DNA of 64,000 nucleotides from Lineus longissimus (Eukaryota; Nemertea; Pilidiophora; Heteronemertea; Lineidae). The notes under the pieces were generated by a model. That model had not been told where the DNA came from. It searched no databases and saw only the letters and a program-made list of their open reading frames with translations. The stretch covers positions 7,714,953-7,778,952 of the forward strand of contig NC_088324.1 in NCBI RefSeq assembly GCF_910592395.1, read 5' to 3'. Positions 1 to 12,817 of the stretch are shown here, piece by piece; within the stretch, counting starts at the first letter, position 1; every line of letters begins with the position of its first letter. A program made the position numbers and the translations under genes.

Positions 1-113
1 TTAATTTGCATTGGGAGATGAGATGTCTTAGTTAATTTGTCTCTGCATCCTAAAGTGCAAATAATTTCTCCTGCTATTTTGACTGCATGTTAAAGAAATA
101 AGCTAATGAGATG

Positions 114-295
114 TACAGTGGAACCCCTCTTAGCGGACACCTCTCTATTAAGGACAACCTCTCTATTAAGGACACCAGTTTTGGTCCCAAATTGTTTGTT
201 TCCATTCAATTTGACATCTCTAATCAGGACACCTCTCTAGTAAGGACACCACTTGTCGGTCCCGAGGGTGTCCTTAATAGAGAGGTTTGATTGTA
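114..295. mobile_element. TA-flanked foldback MITE (pogo/Tc1-type ends), copy 1
   Basis: The element runs from TA|CAGTGGAACC to ...AGAGGTTTGATTGTA. The family consensus across this window starts CAGTGGAACCTC and ends GAGGTTCTACTG, with TA on both sides. Inside, CCTCTCTATTAAGGAC occurs three or four times in one sense and GTCCTTAATAGAGAGG at the far end, so the element folds back. TA target and CAGT ends point to the pogo/Tc1-mariner superfamily. It encodes no protein. Confidence 0.85.
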
Positions 296-395
296 TGAGA
301 TTATTTTGGGCATTTTGTCGTTTGGTCAGTCTTGTGAAATAATTTTACAAACCCATAAAAAAATGTTTGATCTGGTGAAAGAATGGTATCATTGA

Positions 396-504
396 TGGCC
401 CTAGAATTTAAAAAAATGTGTGACCCCCTTTCTTGCCCTTCCTTGTTGCTCGTAATCCAACATGAAAATGGTGCTGAAAGATTCCCTGCTGTTTCTCAGA
501 GAAC
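396..504. other. Unassigned sequence
   Basis: Between the MITE copies, an A-rich stretch with no recognisable gene. Confidence 0.3.
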
Positions 505-690
505 TTTGGCCATCTTCAGGTGATTCAAATACAAAGTAAGGGCCCTGGGTCATGTCAGATTCAGCACTGAATATATTCCTCGTACAAGTGTGAATCATTT
601 CGATGTACTGTGAGATGTGAGAGACCCCTGTTGGCGGCTTTGTGTTACTTTATCTTGCCTGCCTAGCTGCGGCCTATGTTGTCCCTTTAA
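505..690. mobile_element. TTAA-flanked MITE, second family (5' end replaced)
   Basis: From CTTTGGCCATCTTCAGG to GTCCCTTTAA it matches the copy at 60557-60757. The left terminus is not recognisable. Confidence 0.65.
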
Positions 691-888
691 GAAGTGGTGT
701 CGTCAGTACCCCTCCGTCTTCAACCAAATGTACTGGCCAATCAAAATTCATTTACTTCAGCCATATGGTCGGTTCATTTTAGTGTGGATCAGTTGCATTG
801 ATGGACACTTGAATTGAATGTGGCCAGGTGTTTTTATACATTCACTGTGTACAATGTATATAGATAATGTAGTGCACTTTTGCATTTG

Positions 889-894
889 AATAAA
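889..894 (+). terminator. Candidate poly(A) signal AATAAA
   Basis: TTTGAATAAAGAAA lies after about 850 bases with no convincing ORF. It could mark the 3'UTR end of a plus-strand gene that starts left of the window. There is no independent support. Confidence 0.25.
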
Positions 895-1059
895 GAAAAG
901 TTATCCAAAATTGTATTTCCATTGTGTGTTGTCCAGTTTGGAAGAGGGTCAATGTGGCAAAGTTATCGATCATCGGATAAAACTGTGTTGCATCAGGAGA
1001 TGACTGGAACTTGTCCTTGCAACCATCATGAGGTAGCAAGAGGTTGTGACCAAAGCTTG

Positions 1060-1990
1060 TTCTGACAACCGTCCTCAGATCGATATGTCTTTCGTCCGGA
1101 ACTGCTTCTGACACAATCATCAGGTAGATGTGTCTTATATCAGGTTGTGACTAGAACTGCTTCTGCAACCGTCATCAGTTAGATGTGTCTTTCATCAGGT
1201 TGTGACCAGAAGTGCTTCTGCAACTGTCGTCAGATAGATGTGTCTTTCATCTGGTTGTGACCAGAAATGCTTCTGCAACCGTCGTCAGATAGATGTGTCT
1301 TTCGTCTGGTTGTGACTAGAACTGCTTCTGCAACCGTCATCAGTTAGATGTGTCTTTCATCAGGTTGTGACCAGAAGTGCTTCTGCAACTGTCGTCAGAT
1401 AGATGTGTCTTTCGTCTGGTTGTGACCAGAACTGCTTCTGCAACCGTCATCAGTTAGATGTGTCTTTCATCAGGTTGTGACCAGAAGTGCTTCTGCAACC
1501 GTCGTCAGATAGATGTGTCTTTCGTCTGGTTGTGACTAGAACTGCTTCTGCAACCGTCATCAGTTAGATGTGTCTTTCATCAGGTTGTGACCAGAAGTGC
1601 TTCTGCAACTGTCGTCAGATAGATGTGTCTTTCGTCTGGTTGTGACCAGAACTGCTTCTGCAACCGTTATCAGTTAGATGTGTCTTTCATCAGGTTGTGA
1701 CCAGAAGTGCTTCTGCAACTGTCGTCAGATAGATGTGTCTTTCGTCTGGTTGTGACCAGAACTGCTTCTGCAACCGTCATCAGTTAGATGTGTCTTTCAT
1801 CAGGTTGTGACCAGAAGTGCTTCTGCAACTGTCGTCAGATAGATGTGTCTTTCGTCTGGTTGTGACCAGAACTGCTTCTGCAACCGTCATCAGTTAGATG
1901 TGTCTTTCATCAGGTTGTGACCAGAAGTGCTTCTGCAACTGTCGTCTGATAGATGTGTCTTTCGTCTGGACGCGACAAGAACTGTTTCTG
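1060..1990. repeat. 55-bp minisatellite with alternating unit types
   Basis: About 17 copies of a unit such as TGCTTCTGCAACCGTCATCA then GTTAGATGTGTCTTTC. Type 1 (CATCAGTTAG, TTTCATCAGG) and type 2 (CGTCAGATAG, TTTCGTCTGG) alternate for most of the array, making a 110-bp dimer. Confidence 0.95.
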
Positions 1991-3069
1991 ACAATCGTTG
2001 TCAGATAGTTGTGTCTTTCAATAGGTGACTGGAACTGGTCCTTAATGGAGGCACAACTTTATTTCATAAAACTTTGTTTTTTCACTCCTGGAAGCCTCAG
2101 AACGATTAGCTGATCATATTAAGGGCCATTTAAAGACGCCCTCTTAATTGCGACCATCGCCTTCAAGATATATGTCTTACTTAAGGTATAGAGCCAAAAT
2201 AACAGACACGGGAATGACCGAATAGGGCCATAAAACAAGGCTTTCGAAATCCTGCCTAATGCACGATATGAGGCACACCCGCATACCATGGCTGCCGAAC
2301 GAAATCGATGCGAGTTTGTGGTTATTTATACCCGCATTGCGACAAGTTGTTCCAACAATAAGAAGAAGGGTTAAAGGATGTGACGTTGGGAAATAAAACG
2401 GCAACGAAGACACGAGGAGATTTTTGGAGAAATATTTCAAAATAGTTCAATAAAGTGTGCATATATTCTGGTAAGTTATCAAAGTGCCACATGTTGATAG
2501 AGCGCGGCGCAGACTACATCTCGCGTCACGGTGCCGCGTGATCAAAGTATTCTGAGACGGTGTTCTGACATGCTTTTTCCTCCCCTTTTTCGAGGATCTA
2601 AAGGGTGTTCCATCCATAGAAAGACGCATCGGTGTCGTTTTATTAGTCAATCAGCAATGAGACTTAAAGAAAGTTCTCGTTTGCACTGATAACTGTCCAG
2701 TACAGTGGAGAGGTGGTGACACCGGATGTGTTACCCTTTTACAACTAACTCGGTGAAAAAAGGTGACGCTGTTACAACCACACTGAAACATGGGCGGTGT
2801 GACTCTCACAACCAGTCAAGCTGTTGTCCCTTTGTGACAGAATATGTTGCGACTATCATAACCAGTAAGAGCACAGTGTGACTGTCACAACCACATGATT
2901 GAACATGGGGTCATAGTCACAATCAGTCAACACAGTTGAATCTGACCAGCAGGCTGTCTTGCTACAGGACTGACCGGCCTGTCCTCGCCATGGAGGTGAC
3001 GCTTTGCTCAGTACACTGACCGATACTGGTATTGTATTCTGATGTATAATGGTGTTTGGTTCATGAGCC
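1991..3069. other. Intergenic, no gene recognised
   Basis: Contains decayed extra copies of the 55-bp unit to about 2040. At about 2750-2900 it contains words such as CTGTCACAACCA and CTGTTACAACC on a loose ~40-bp period, perhaps an old minisatellite. No coding sequence. Confidence 0.5.
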
Positions 3070-3160
3070 AATAGCGCAGAGATTTAAGCGCAAAATAGAA
3101 TCCTTTGTTCTCCGGACATTCTATCCGAGGACATTTTAAACGTCTACACCGGCCGTTGCA
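3070..3160. mobile_element. Fragment related to the ACACCGGTGT MITE
   Basis: GCAGAGATTTAAGCGC, GACATTCTATCC and GTCTACACCGGCCGTTGCA are shared with the copies at 13490 and 15251. Confidence 0.5.
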
Positions 3161-4460
3161 CATCTTGTGGAAGGTAGACCATGCGTGATTCTTCTAAACA
3201 AGGAAGGAGGGTCTGGTGTCTTCCGCCCAATTCCCTACTTCCAAGCCCGGGCATCCTTGTCTTCTTCAAAGGTCTTTGTGTTGCACTCCCGAGGCCGTGC
3301 GATTTCGTCATTCTACATATTGTATTCATACTGACTCCGTGGGGAGGGGAGGGGGCCGAAGCAGGTACCATTGCGTCCGGAGTTTAGACCTTCAGCAGTG
3401 TATATAGGAAAGGCAGTTTAATATGGTGTCTATGTTTTCTTTCCTCCTTTTTTCCTCAAGTCACACGCTACGGATGTTCATCGTATGGGAACACTGATAA
3501 ATAGGAACATGAAAGTCATTACACCGACTTGTGTCAGTTTCGCAAACCACTTCACGTTCGTCTGAGTACCGTGATAAGAGAAACAGACCAAGGATGGAGT
3601 GAATGGGGACAAATAGTTTCATAAAGCTGGTCCACAAAGAAGGTCTGGCGGACCATTTGTTAGTGCAGGCCTATTTCTCGTAACCTTTTCTTTCGCTTTA
3701 GAGGTACCGCCTATATTACATAACATGATTACGACTTCGTCAAAGAATGACGTGTCTCGCAATCCCACCGGAGAGGCAAGATCCACGTGGCCGTCTCTGC
3801 CATCTTGAAAACGTGTCTGTGAAATTGTTCACCAAAATCTCAATTTACTTGACGAAAATTCATAGTTCAACAGAAACAACATCATAGAATCGATGGTAAG
3901 TATTCAGACCATATCAATGTGCAGGTTATTCGTCTAAACTTGTTGTAATTGCCGAGATATTTGCGATTTTTGTTCGTCCTGTACAGTTGGCCGCTTGACC
4001 AGTATTGGAAGTCCCTTTGAGTCTCATTATTTCAACTGCGATGCGGACACAGCACCATGGAGGTTGCCATCCCTTGGTCGGCGCAGGCCCTACCCTTGCA
4101 AGACCACCAGCTACACTATATTATCTGTTTTGACAGGACGTGTCTTTTACGCCAGCCCCCCCCCCCCCCCCCACGAGATGCTGTCTGGTGTAGTTTGCAA
4201 GAAGTATATACATCAATTACCATGATAGTGCAAATAAATGCTTTATCTACATATAATTTTTTTCATTTGCAGAGCTTCTGCGTCCTGATGCCCCCTATAC
4301 AGAGACTGCCGCTTCTCATTTCAACTACGAAAATAACTGTAAGTGTACACGAGTTGGATTGTGCTCGTTCGATCCAAACAGCATGGACCATTGAGTTACA
4401 GGGCTTCTGATTGGCCAACGTATACCTGACCGGAAGTCACACATTTCTTGCTTGAGGAAA
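3161..4460. other. Intergenic, two plus-strand exon-like segments
   Basis: 3988-4155 follows a possible acceptor (TCCTGTACAG) and encodes SPFESHYFNCDADTAPW. 4272-4338 lies between TTTGCAG and GTAAGT. They do not join into a convincing protein. A C17 tract lies at about 4156-4172. Confidence 0.3.
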
Positions 4461-5285
4461 ATGGCGAATCCATCCAATGTTGATATTATATTGAAGGTAG
4501 AAATACAAATACTCCACGTGCACACATGTCAATGTGACTTTGTTTAGGCAAAGACGATTGGAAAGATTGGATCATGAAAAGTTAAGGTTCAGGGGACATG
4601 TTCGAGTTTGCAGTGTTGCTTGTGAAAATAAATATCGGCCATTTTGAAAATGCCCTTTTCACAGGAAACTGGAGTTTACCATGACATCAAAGTAACAACA
4701 TACACACTTATTCAAGCAATTTACTTGAAGTTGTCCTGTCTTCTAATGTTCATGATATCTTGAATAATTTTGGTGATCATTTGATTTTAAAACACGACTT
4801 TTATGTCTGGTAAACTCCAGTTTGTTTTGGGAAATCGCAATGCATTTTTCTTCCAGACACCTTGGGACCATGTTGTCAATGACTTGGTTTCCAAAAGATT
4901 GCTTTAGGATTCAAGTTGCTATTGATATCATTCATAGCGGTGGTTCTGTATTTGATATAATTGATAATACCCATCACCCCACCACGAAATGTGTTGTGCA
5001 CAAAAGCATGGCTCACCCGGTGACGAAATATAGTGCGACAATCGAAGAAAATTCTCCCTTTGTCTCTGAGTAACTCTTTTTGACCAATAAGCCATGATGA
5101 GATTCGATTTTGTCGATCGTGTGTGGCGTAAGCGTATACATTTGCCACATCTCTAATCTGTACTGAATTTTACTTATGATATTTTTTATATTCTAACATT
5201 ATCTCTCTTTGTATCTTTTTAGGACGCCAAAGAACTTGTTCACGTGCTCTATCCAGCCCATTCTTCGCAGCTCTTCTCCATACGA
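4461..5285 (+). CDS. Weak two-exon candidate gene
   Basis: An ATG in good context (GAAAATGG) opens MANPSNVDIILK at 4461-4496, followed by a GTAGAA donor. At 5222 a pyrimidine-rich tract and TTTTTAG precede an open segment, DAKELVHVLYPAHSSQLFSIR, ending in TAG (5283-5285). AATAAA follows at 5389-5394. Joined, these give 33 residues in phase. The pattern xxDAKELVxxL faintly recalls the N-terminus of SIKE1/FGFR1OP2-type coiled-coil proteins. It could be a degenerate copy or chance. Confidence 0.25.
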
Positions 5286-5650
5286 TAGTGGCTCGATTTC
5301 AGTTCTTCAGTTAATCTGTGACTTCATTTAATCCTTATCTCAATTTTGAACTGTATTCATTTAATCTGTATGATCTTTCGAACTAATTAATAAAAGTTAT
5401 TAATTCTTATACAAGCTTCTTTTTATTGTCCGCAAAGTTACGATGGGAGCGCACGATAAGTCCTCAGCTTTCTGATATGTTTTTCTTGATCTTTTTAATT
5501 GAATTGAAAAGATTTTCCTCCTCCAGTGTTTTAGGATGAAACTTCTTCCGTGGCATCCTCAATTGTTTTGAAAACAGAAACCTGAAAAGTTTTCTAAGTC
5601 TAAAATCAATTTGTTTCCTTGGCATAGTTTCCATTCTGTCTGCGAAATCC

Positions 5651-5835
5651 TCAAAAATACGTTAAGTACAAAATCGCTGTGTCATTCTTTTTTCTGTGAT
5701 TTTTTCTCAAAAATACGCTAAGTACAAAATCGCTGTGTCATTCTTTTTTCTGTGATTTTTTCTCAAAAATACGCTAAGTACAAAATCGCTGTGTCATCCT
5801 TTTTTCCTTTAAAAATTCTTGAAAAATACGCTAAG
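5651..5835. repeat. 56-bp tandem repeat, three copies
   Basis: TCAAAAATACG(C/T)TAAGTACA starts at 5651, 5707 and 5763. A fourth, decayed copy (GAAAAATACGCTAAGTCC) follows. Confidence 0.9.
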
Positions 5836-5844
5836 TCCACAAAA

Positions 5845-5935
5845 CTCGAAAAAAAAATCGTGCGTGACCTCCCCTCGTAACTTTTTTCCTCTGCAAAGTT
5901 ACGGAGCGAGGTCACGCTCGAGTTTTTTTTTGACG
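5845..5935. repeat. Hairpin-forming inverted repeat
   Basis: CGTGCGTGACCTCCCCTCGT is followed ~20 bp later by ACGGAGCGAGGTCACGC, with oligo-A and oligo-T outside. The arms are about 25 bp with few mismatches. Confidence 0.75.
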
Positions 5936-6029
5936 TTTTTTGAGATAGCCTATATTCTGAGGGTCCCCCTTTTTTTGGAAAAAATCCGTTGATCCGAGGT
6001 TGTCCTTGTCCTTTAGAAGGCTGAAGAAG

Positions 6030-6600
6030 TCATTATGACTTGTTATTCATTGCAAAGTTCGATAGTTATTGCATTCAATGTTTATTTCATGTTCAATTGA
6101 TACATTTGAATTCAAAGTTTCTATTATGTGCGATTCAATTGAAGATTACGAGTGATGTTTTCACATACTTTGGAAGACTTTGTGTGCAATTCATGTTATT
6201 ATGCCCAAGTACAGTGCAGAGAATATTTTATATGTTGGACAGAAGTGTTTATGTGTGATGTTACAACCGTTGAATCGCTGAAGGGATAAAAAAGGAACTT
6301 TGAAACAACCTATCAAAGCAGTTTCAAAGACCTTTTTCACCCTTTGCCAACAATTCAACGGAGGCAACGTCAACATAGATAATTCTGCATCACATATAAA
6401 TATCTCACACTATACACATGGCAAAATATCATGAGTTGTACAGCAAGTCTACCAAAGATATGTGATAACATTACCACAATCTTTGTATCGCAAATAATAA
6501 AAGCCTTGAAAACAAAAGTATTAATTATTGAACATGAAAATAAACACTGAATGGTAATAACTATTGAATTTTGCAACGAATAACAAGCCATATATCGAGG
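6030..6600. repeat. Long imperfect inverted repeat (arms ~220 bp)
   Basis: 6040-6255 (TTGTTATTCATTGCAAAG...) is about 70-80% identical to the reverse complement of 6372-6590 (TTGTTATTCGTTGCAAAA...). The spacer is about 110 bp. There is no coding sequence. It is probably an old foldback element or inverted duplication. Confidence 0.82.
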
Positions 6601-7849
6601 GTCTTGAGGTGTGCCAGAAGTACAACAAAACTTGAGATACTGAAATCTTGGAGGATCTGAGACATGTCGTCCAAAACACTCTTGTTATTGATAAATTCGA
6701 TATGATACCATTTCTATGGTTTCACTCGACGTCAAGCTTTTTGCAGCATTTTATGTATTTTGACAAGTGGTAGATTTCAGTTTTGTAGTACTTGTGACAA
6801 ACCTGTAAGGTCTATCACCACATAAGCGCTTCACGTGGCATATATCACACACAGTCTTTGTCATTTCACCTTGAGCGTTGCCAACGGAGAATTAAAGACT
6901 CTGTGGAATATTTACCGCGTAAAATGCTTATGTGGAGGTAAGCCTTTTAGCCGATGACAGACTAGAGCGTAAAACGACGTGCTCCTGCACTCTTGACGCG
7001 CACGTGTGTCACCAACTTTCATGCAGAAAGATACAAGTGCACTTTTACCGAAAACATTCTTATGACGGGGTGGGGGCAGGGATAGTTCATCTGGTGGCAA
7101 ATTGGGCAATATTGAGTTTTTACAGTAATCTTCAACTGCAAACCTCAATTTCTCAAAACTCGGTAAAGTGCACTTTCCTGCATAAGACCCTCGATTTGAC
7201 TACTTCAGCTTTATTGATTGCCTTTGCTATCTTCATAGAACGAAGTGAAGGCAACACGTCAAAGTGAAGGAACCAAATAGAAGACGAAATTACAAACATA
7301 ACATTTTATTACTACTCTTTCTAGGCAATCGTATAACATATACATAAATGTTTACGTTTCACAGATACATAGTGAGGCGAAACGCTGTAAAATCACATAC
7401 ATAAGACCATTTTTCATATATTTCACCAAAATCTCCCAATCAAAATGGTAGAAAGGCATTTTTAAGCTTTAGTTTTTCTAATGTGGTCTACAGTAGACCC
7501 CGCCCCTCCCCATGAATCAGCAATACCGAACACCCGGTATCCGGTACTGAAAAATTGATAATAACTTTCGATAAGATGGTCTTATAGAAGTGAGATTAAA
7601 GTATTTCTTACATAGTTTGAATCAGTTCAATCCATCTAAATATAATTCAGTACAATGTATTGCTGTGTAATAGGCCTACGTCTCATTCAATTTAATCTAC
7701 AAATTGTGTGTTGTTGCAGAAGAAATGGACACACCTTATTTGACAAAGGATCTCGTAACCTGCCTATTCAACCAATTCACCATTATTCTTCAATGAGCCG
7801 TCTGGCCTAAACTTCAGCGACTCGCTCTTTCGCAGCCCTCCTCAGAGTG
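6601..7849. other. Intergenic, no gene recognised
   Basis: A 24-bp inverted repeat (AAGTGCACTTTTACCGA at 7035 and TCGGTAAAGTGCACTT at 7158) spans 7030-7180 and may be a small MITE. Otherwise nothing recognised. Confidence 0.4.
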
Positions 7850-7930
7850 TGGCTTGGTGGAGTAGTGGTTAGAGCGTGTGGCTTACCAGCCAGAGGTCTT
7901 GGGTTCGAATCCCGTCAGCCTCTAGCAGTT
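7850..7930 (+). repeat. tRNA-like SINE head or tRNA pseudogene
   Basis: It has an A box-like TGGTGGAGTAGTGG and a perfect B box GGTTCGAATCC 33 bp apart, followed by TTTTTT. The acceptor arms do not pair well and no clean anticodon stem forms, so a working tRNA is unlikely. Confidence 0.6.
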
Positions 7931-9164
7931 TTTTCACTTTTTTAATACGAAAAGCTTTAAACTTTTAACAGCAAAACAGGTATTATTGCGAAAGATACCA
8001 GAAGCCAAGAAACTATGCCTTTTTAAAGGATTTTTTTCTTACAGCAATTGAGGAAAAAAGCTTCATGAAAAGGTATCAGTAAAAGTATGACAAATTAAAC
8101 ATTTTTCCAATAATTTCACCCCCCCCCCCCCCCCCCAATAAACCTCAATATAAGTTTAACTCTCTCCATGTTCTTGTCAGGTGTCATGTATTGGAAAATA
8201 GGTAGGTTTCGCATTCACGTTTACGTTTCCAAAACGCCTGTGTGACGCACATACATGTTTGGCAGTTTTCTGCACTGAGGCTTTTGCGCGCCCTTCGCAA
8301 CATTGTGAAATCGGTTCCTTTTACCCAGAAGAGCTAAAATTCGTTACGATTTTAAAATTTCAAAACGTAAACGTAGATTTATATCTTAGGGATGCGAAAC
8401 CTCACTTGTATCTAGTTGCACTTGTCATGTTTCTGCTCTGCCATGTATTTTTAAGCTTAACAACTTTTTCTGTTCGAATAAAATCTTGTCTTGTGTAAAA
8501 GCAACGCTTAAATGCCTGTCGCGTCGTATTAACTTGTAAAATAATTTGTAATCATTTGTGGCAGAACCGTTGACAAGTGTAACCAGTGTTTGGCTTGCAG
8601 TTTTACAAAGAGTAGGTCTTGCCTGAAGAACTGATCAAATGTTGTTCAGCTGTGAGCGAAGATTCCATCACGATTTTCCTCTTCCTTCGAGATGGCGGTT
8701 GTCTTCGTTGACACGTGGTGTGTATGCGGTTCAATCTGAAAATATAAGATAAAAGAATTTTTGAAAATTTTGCTAATAGACCTCACAAAATCAATCGAAA
8801 TCGTGCCAGTATGGTAGTTGTGGACCAACAACAACAAGGAGATGATCCACAGGTACAAGCAGTCACCGGGACTAAAACGACCTGAAAAGAGTGAAAAGTA
8901 ATATTGGCTGACCAATGCTTCTGTGGGAGTGGAAGGGGACAAATAAAATGTTGCAGACACTTATGGAGCAGGAAGAGGCTAAGTTACCCTCACCTCTAGG
9001 TAGGATTATTCATAAACTCTCCACAGATGGCAACTGAGTAACAAGAAGGGGACACTTATTGAGGGGGAGGAGGTTAAGTTACCCTCACCTCTAGGTAGGA
9101 TTATTCATAAACTCTCCACATGTGTCAACTGAGTAACAAGAAGGGGATTCTCATGGATTGGGAG
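7931..9164. other. Intergenic, no gene recognised
   Basis: An approximately C17 tract lies at 8119-8136. From 8990 the sequence is the flank that is duplicated with the 9.2-12.4 kb minisatellite. Confidence 0.4.
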
Positions 9165-12100
9165 GAGGTTAAGTCTTGGAGATAACGATTCTCACAAGAG
9201 GTTGACTCGATATACTGTATCCTTTGAGATGGAGATTCTCACAAGGGAATGATATACTGTAGGCCTTGTAGATAAATATTCTCACAATGGCATTATATAC
9301 TGTAAGTCTTGGAAATGAAGATTCTACAGACAAGGGGCTGATATACATACTGTAAGCCTTTGAGATTAAGATTCTCACAAGGGAATAATATAATGCATGC
9401 CTTGTAGAAAAAGATTCTCACAAGGAGCTGATGTACTGTAACCTTGGAGATGAAGATTCTCACAAAGGACTGATATACTGTAAGCTTGGAGATAAATATT
9501 TTGACAAGGGGCTGATATACTTGTAAGTCTTGGAGATAAAGATTCTCTCAAGGGGCTAACTCGATATACTGTAGCCTTTGAGATGGAGATTCTCACATGG
9601 GACTGTTATACTGTAACCTTGGAGATGTAGGTACTCACAAGGGACTGATATACTGTAAGCCTTGGAGATAAAGATTCTTCACAAGGAGGTGATAGACTAT
9701 AAGGCTTGGAGGTGAAGATTCTCACGGGGGACTAATATACTGTAACCCACTGAGATGAAGATACTAACAAAGGGACTGATATCCTATGAACCTCTGAGAT
9801 GAAGATTCTCACAAGGTACTAATATATTGCAGGCCTTGTAGATAAAGATTCCCACAAGGGACTGATATAATTTAATTCTTGGAGATGAAGATTCTCACAG
9901 GTGACTGACATACTCTAACCAATTGAGATGAGATACTAACAAAGGGACTAATATCTTCTGAACCTTTGAGATTAAGATTCTCACAAGGGAATAATATACT
10001 GTAGGCCTTGTAGATAAAGATTCTCACAATGGAATTATATACTGTAAGCCTTGGAGATGAAGATTCTGCAGACAAGGGACTGATATACATACTGTAAGCC
10101 TTTGAGATTAAGATTCTCACAAGAGAATAATATAATGCATGCCTTGTAGAAAAAGATTCTCACAAGGGGCTGATGTACTGTAACCTTGAAAATGAAGATT
10201 CTCACAAGGGACTGATATACTGTAAGCTTGGAGATAAATAGTTTGACAAGGGGGTGATATACTTGTAAGTCTTGGAGATAAAGATTCTCACAAGGGGCTA
10301 ACTCGATAATTATACTGTAGCCTTTGAGATGGAGATTCTCACATGGGACTGATATACTGTAATCTTGGAGATGTAGTTTCTCACAAGGGAATTATATACT
10401 GTAGCCTTGGAGATAAAGATTCTTCACAAGGGGGTGATAGACTATAAGGCTTGGAGGTGAAGATTCTCATGGGGGACTAATATACTGTAACCCACTGAGA
10501 TGAAGATACTAACAAAGGGACTGATATCCTGTGAACCTCTGAGATGAAGATTCTCACAAGGTACTAATATATTGCAGGCCTTGTAGATAAAGATTCCCAC
10601 AAGGGACTGATATAATTTAATTCTTGGAGATGAAGATTCTCACAGGTGACTGACATACTCTAACCAATTAAGATGAAGATACTAACAAAGGGACTAATAT
10701 CTTCTGAACCTTTGAGATGAAGATTCTCAGTAGGATGTTTCATAAACTCTCCACATGTGTCAACTGAGTAACAAGAAGGGGACTCTTATGGAGGGGAGGA
10801 GGTTAAGTTACCCTCACCTCTAGGTAGGATTATTCATAAACTCTCCACATATGTCAACTGAGTAACAAGAAGGGGATTCTTATGGATTGGGAGGAGGTTA
10901 AGTCTTGGAGATAAAGATTCTCACAAGAGGCTGACTCGATATACTGTAGCCTTTGAGATGGAGATTCTCACAAGGGAATAATATACTGTAGGCCTTGTAG
11001 ATAAATATTCTCACAATGGCATTATATACTGTAAGCCTTGGAGATGAAGATTCTACAGACAAGGGACTGATATACATACTGTAAGCCTTTGAGATTAAGA
11101 TTCTCACAAGGGAATAATATAATGCATGCCTTGTAGAAAAAGATTCTCACAAGGAGCTGATGTACTGTAACCTTGGAGATGAAGATTCTCACAAAGGACT
11201 GATATACTGTAAGCTTGGAGATAAATATTTTGACAAGGGGCTGATATACTTGTAAGTCTTGGAGATAAAGATTCTCTCAAGGGGCTAACTCGATATACTG
11301 TAGCCTTTGAGATGGAGATTCTCACATGGGACTGTTATACTGTAACCTTGGAGATGTAGGTACTCACAAGGGACTGATATACTGTAAGCCTTGGAGATAA
11401 AGATTCTTCACAAGGGGGTGATAGACTATAAGGCTTGGAGGTGAAGATTCTCACGGGGGACTAATATACTGTAACCCACTGAGATGAAGATACTAACAAA
11501 GGGACTGATATCCTATGAACCTCTGAGATGAAGATTCTTACAAGGTACTAATATATTGCAGGCCTTGTAGATAAAGATTCCCACAAGGGACTGATATAAT
11601 GTAATTCTTGGAGATGAAGATTCTCACAGGTGACTAACATACTGTAACCAATTGAGATGAAGATACTAACAAAGGGACTAATATACTGTAGGCCTTGTAG
11701 ATAAAGATTCTCACAAGGGAATTATATGCTGTAGCCTTGGAGATAAAGATTCCTCACAAGGGGGTGATAGACTATAAGGCTTGGAGGTGAAGATTCTCAC
11801 AGGTGACTAATATATTGTAACCCACTGAGATGAAATTACTAACCTTTGAGATGAAGATTCTCACAAGGGACTAATATAATGCAGGAAGTAGATAAAGATT
11901 CCCACAAGGGACTGATATAATTCTTGGAGATGAAGATTCTCACAGGTGACTGACATACCGCAACCCATTGAGATGAAGATACTCACAAGGGACTAATATC
12001 TTGTGAACCTTTGAGATTAAGATTCTCACAAGAGAATAATATACTGTAGGCCTTGTAGATAAAGATTCTCACAATGGAATTATATACTGTAAGCCTTGGA

Positions 12101-12420
12101 GATGAAGATTCTCACAAGGGAATTATATACTTGAAGATTCTCACAAGGGGCTGATGTAAAGTAAGTCTTGCTTGGAGATAAAGTGACTGATATACACTGT
12201 AAGCCTTGGAGATGAAGATGCTCTCATGGGACCGATATACTGTCAATCTTGGAGATGTAGTTACTCACAAGGGACTGATATACTGTAGGCCTTGGAGATA
12301 TAGATTCTCACAAGGGAATTATATACTGTAGCCTTGGAGATAAAGATTCTTCACAAGGGGGTGATAGACTATAAGGTTTGGAGATGAAGATTCTCACAGG
12401 GGACTCATATACAGTGAGCC
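9165..12420. repeat. ~43-bp minisatellite with 1.73-kb higher-order copy
   Basis: Roughly 75 diverged units of the type GATATACTGTAAGCCTTGGA then GATGAAGATTCTCACAAGGG. A block starting 9169 recurs at 10898, with landmarks offset by 1729 bp, including the non-satellite flank CTCTAGGTAGGATTATTC at 8995, 9090, 10729 and 10817. There is no conserved ORF. Confidence 0.95.
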
Positions 12421-12817
12421 TAGGAGATTAAAGATTCTACCAAGGAGGGACGGATGTACTGCAGGGGCGGATTCATCTTCAGTACAGTGTGAAAATGACA
12501 ACTCTGACAAAGGACGGATACAATACAAGCCTTGGGAACGAGGATTCTTATCCCCTTATTGTTATTGGTACATGAATATGTAGACCTACCTAAAATTACA
12601 ATATACAAGTGAGGTTTGCAAAAATACCCATGGCTGTTTTGAAAATCATCAAAATATTTACGTATTCCACAGGCAACAGGAGGTATAGTGACACAAAGAT
12701 CAGCTTCATATCAATTTACCATTACATGTATATCAAAATCTTTCAAAATGTCTTGGAAAGTGGGAGACACAAACCACGTCAAGTAGATTGTTTGAATAAA
12801 TTTAAGAATTGTTACTT

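Noticed and set aside
7850-7930. Functional tRNA gene
   Set aside because: The B box is perfect but the acceptor and other stems do not pair; fits a SINE head.
9169-11325. Several 60-80 aa ORFs with repeated ENLHLKGYSIS-type words
   Set aside because: They are the translation of the 43-bp satellite and shift frame between units.
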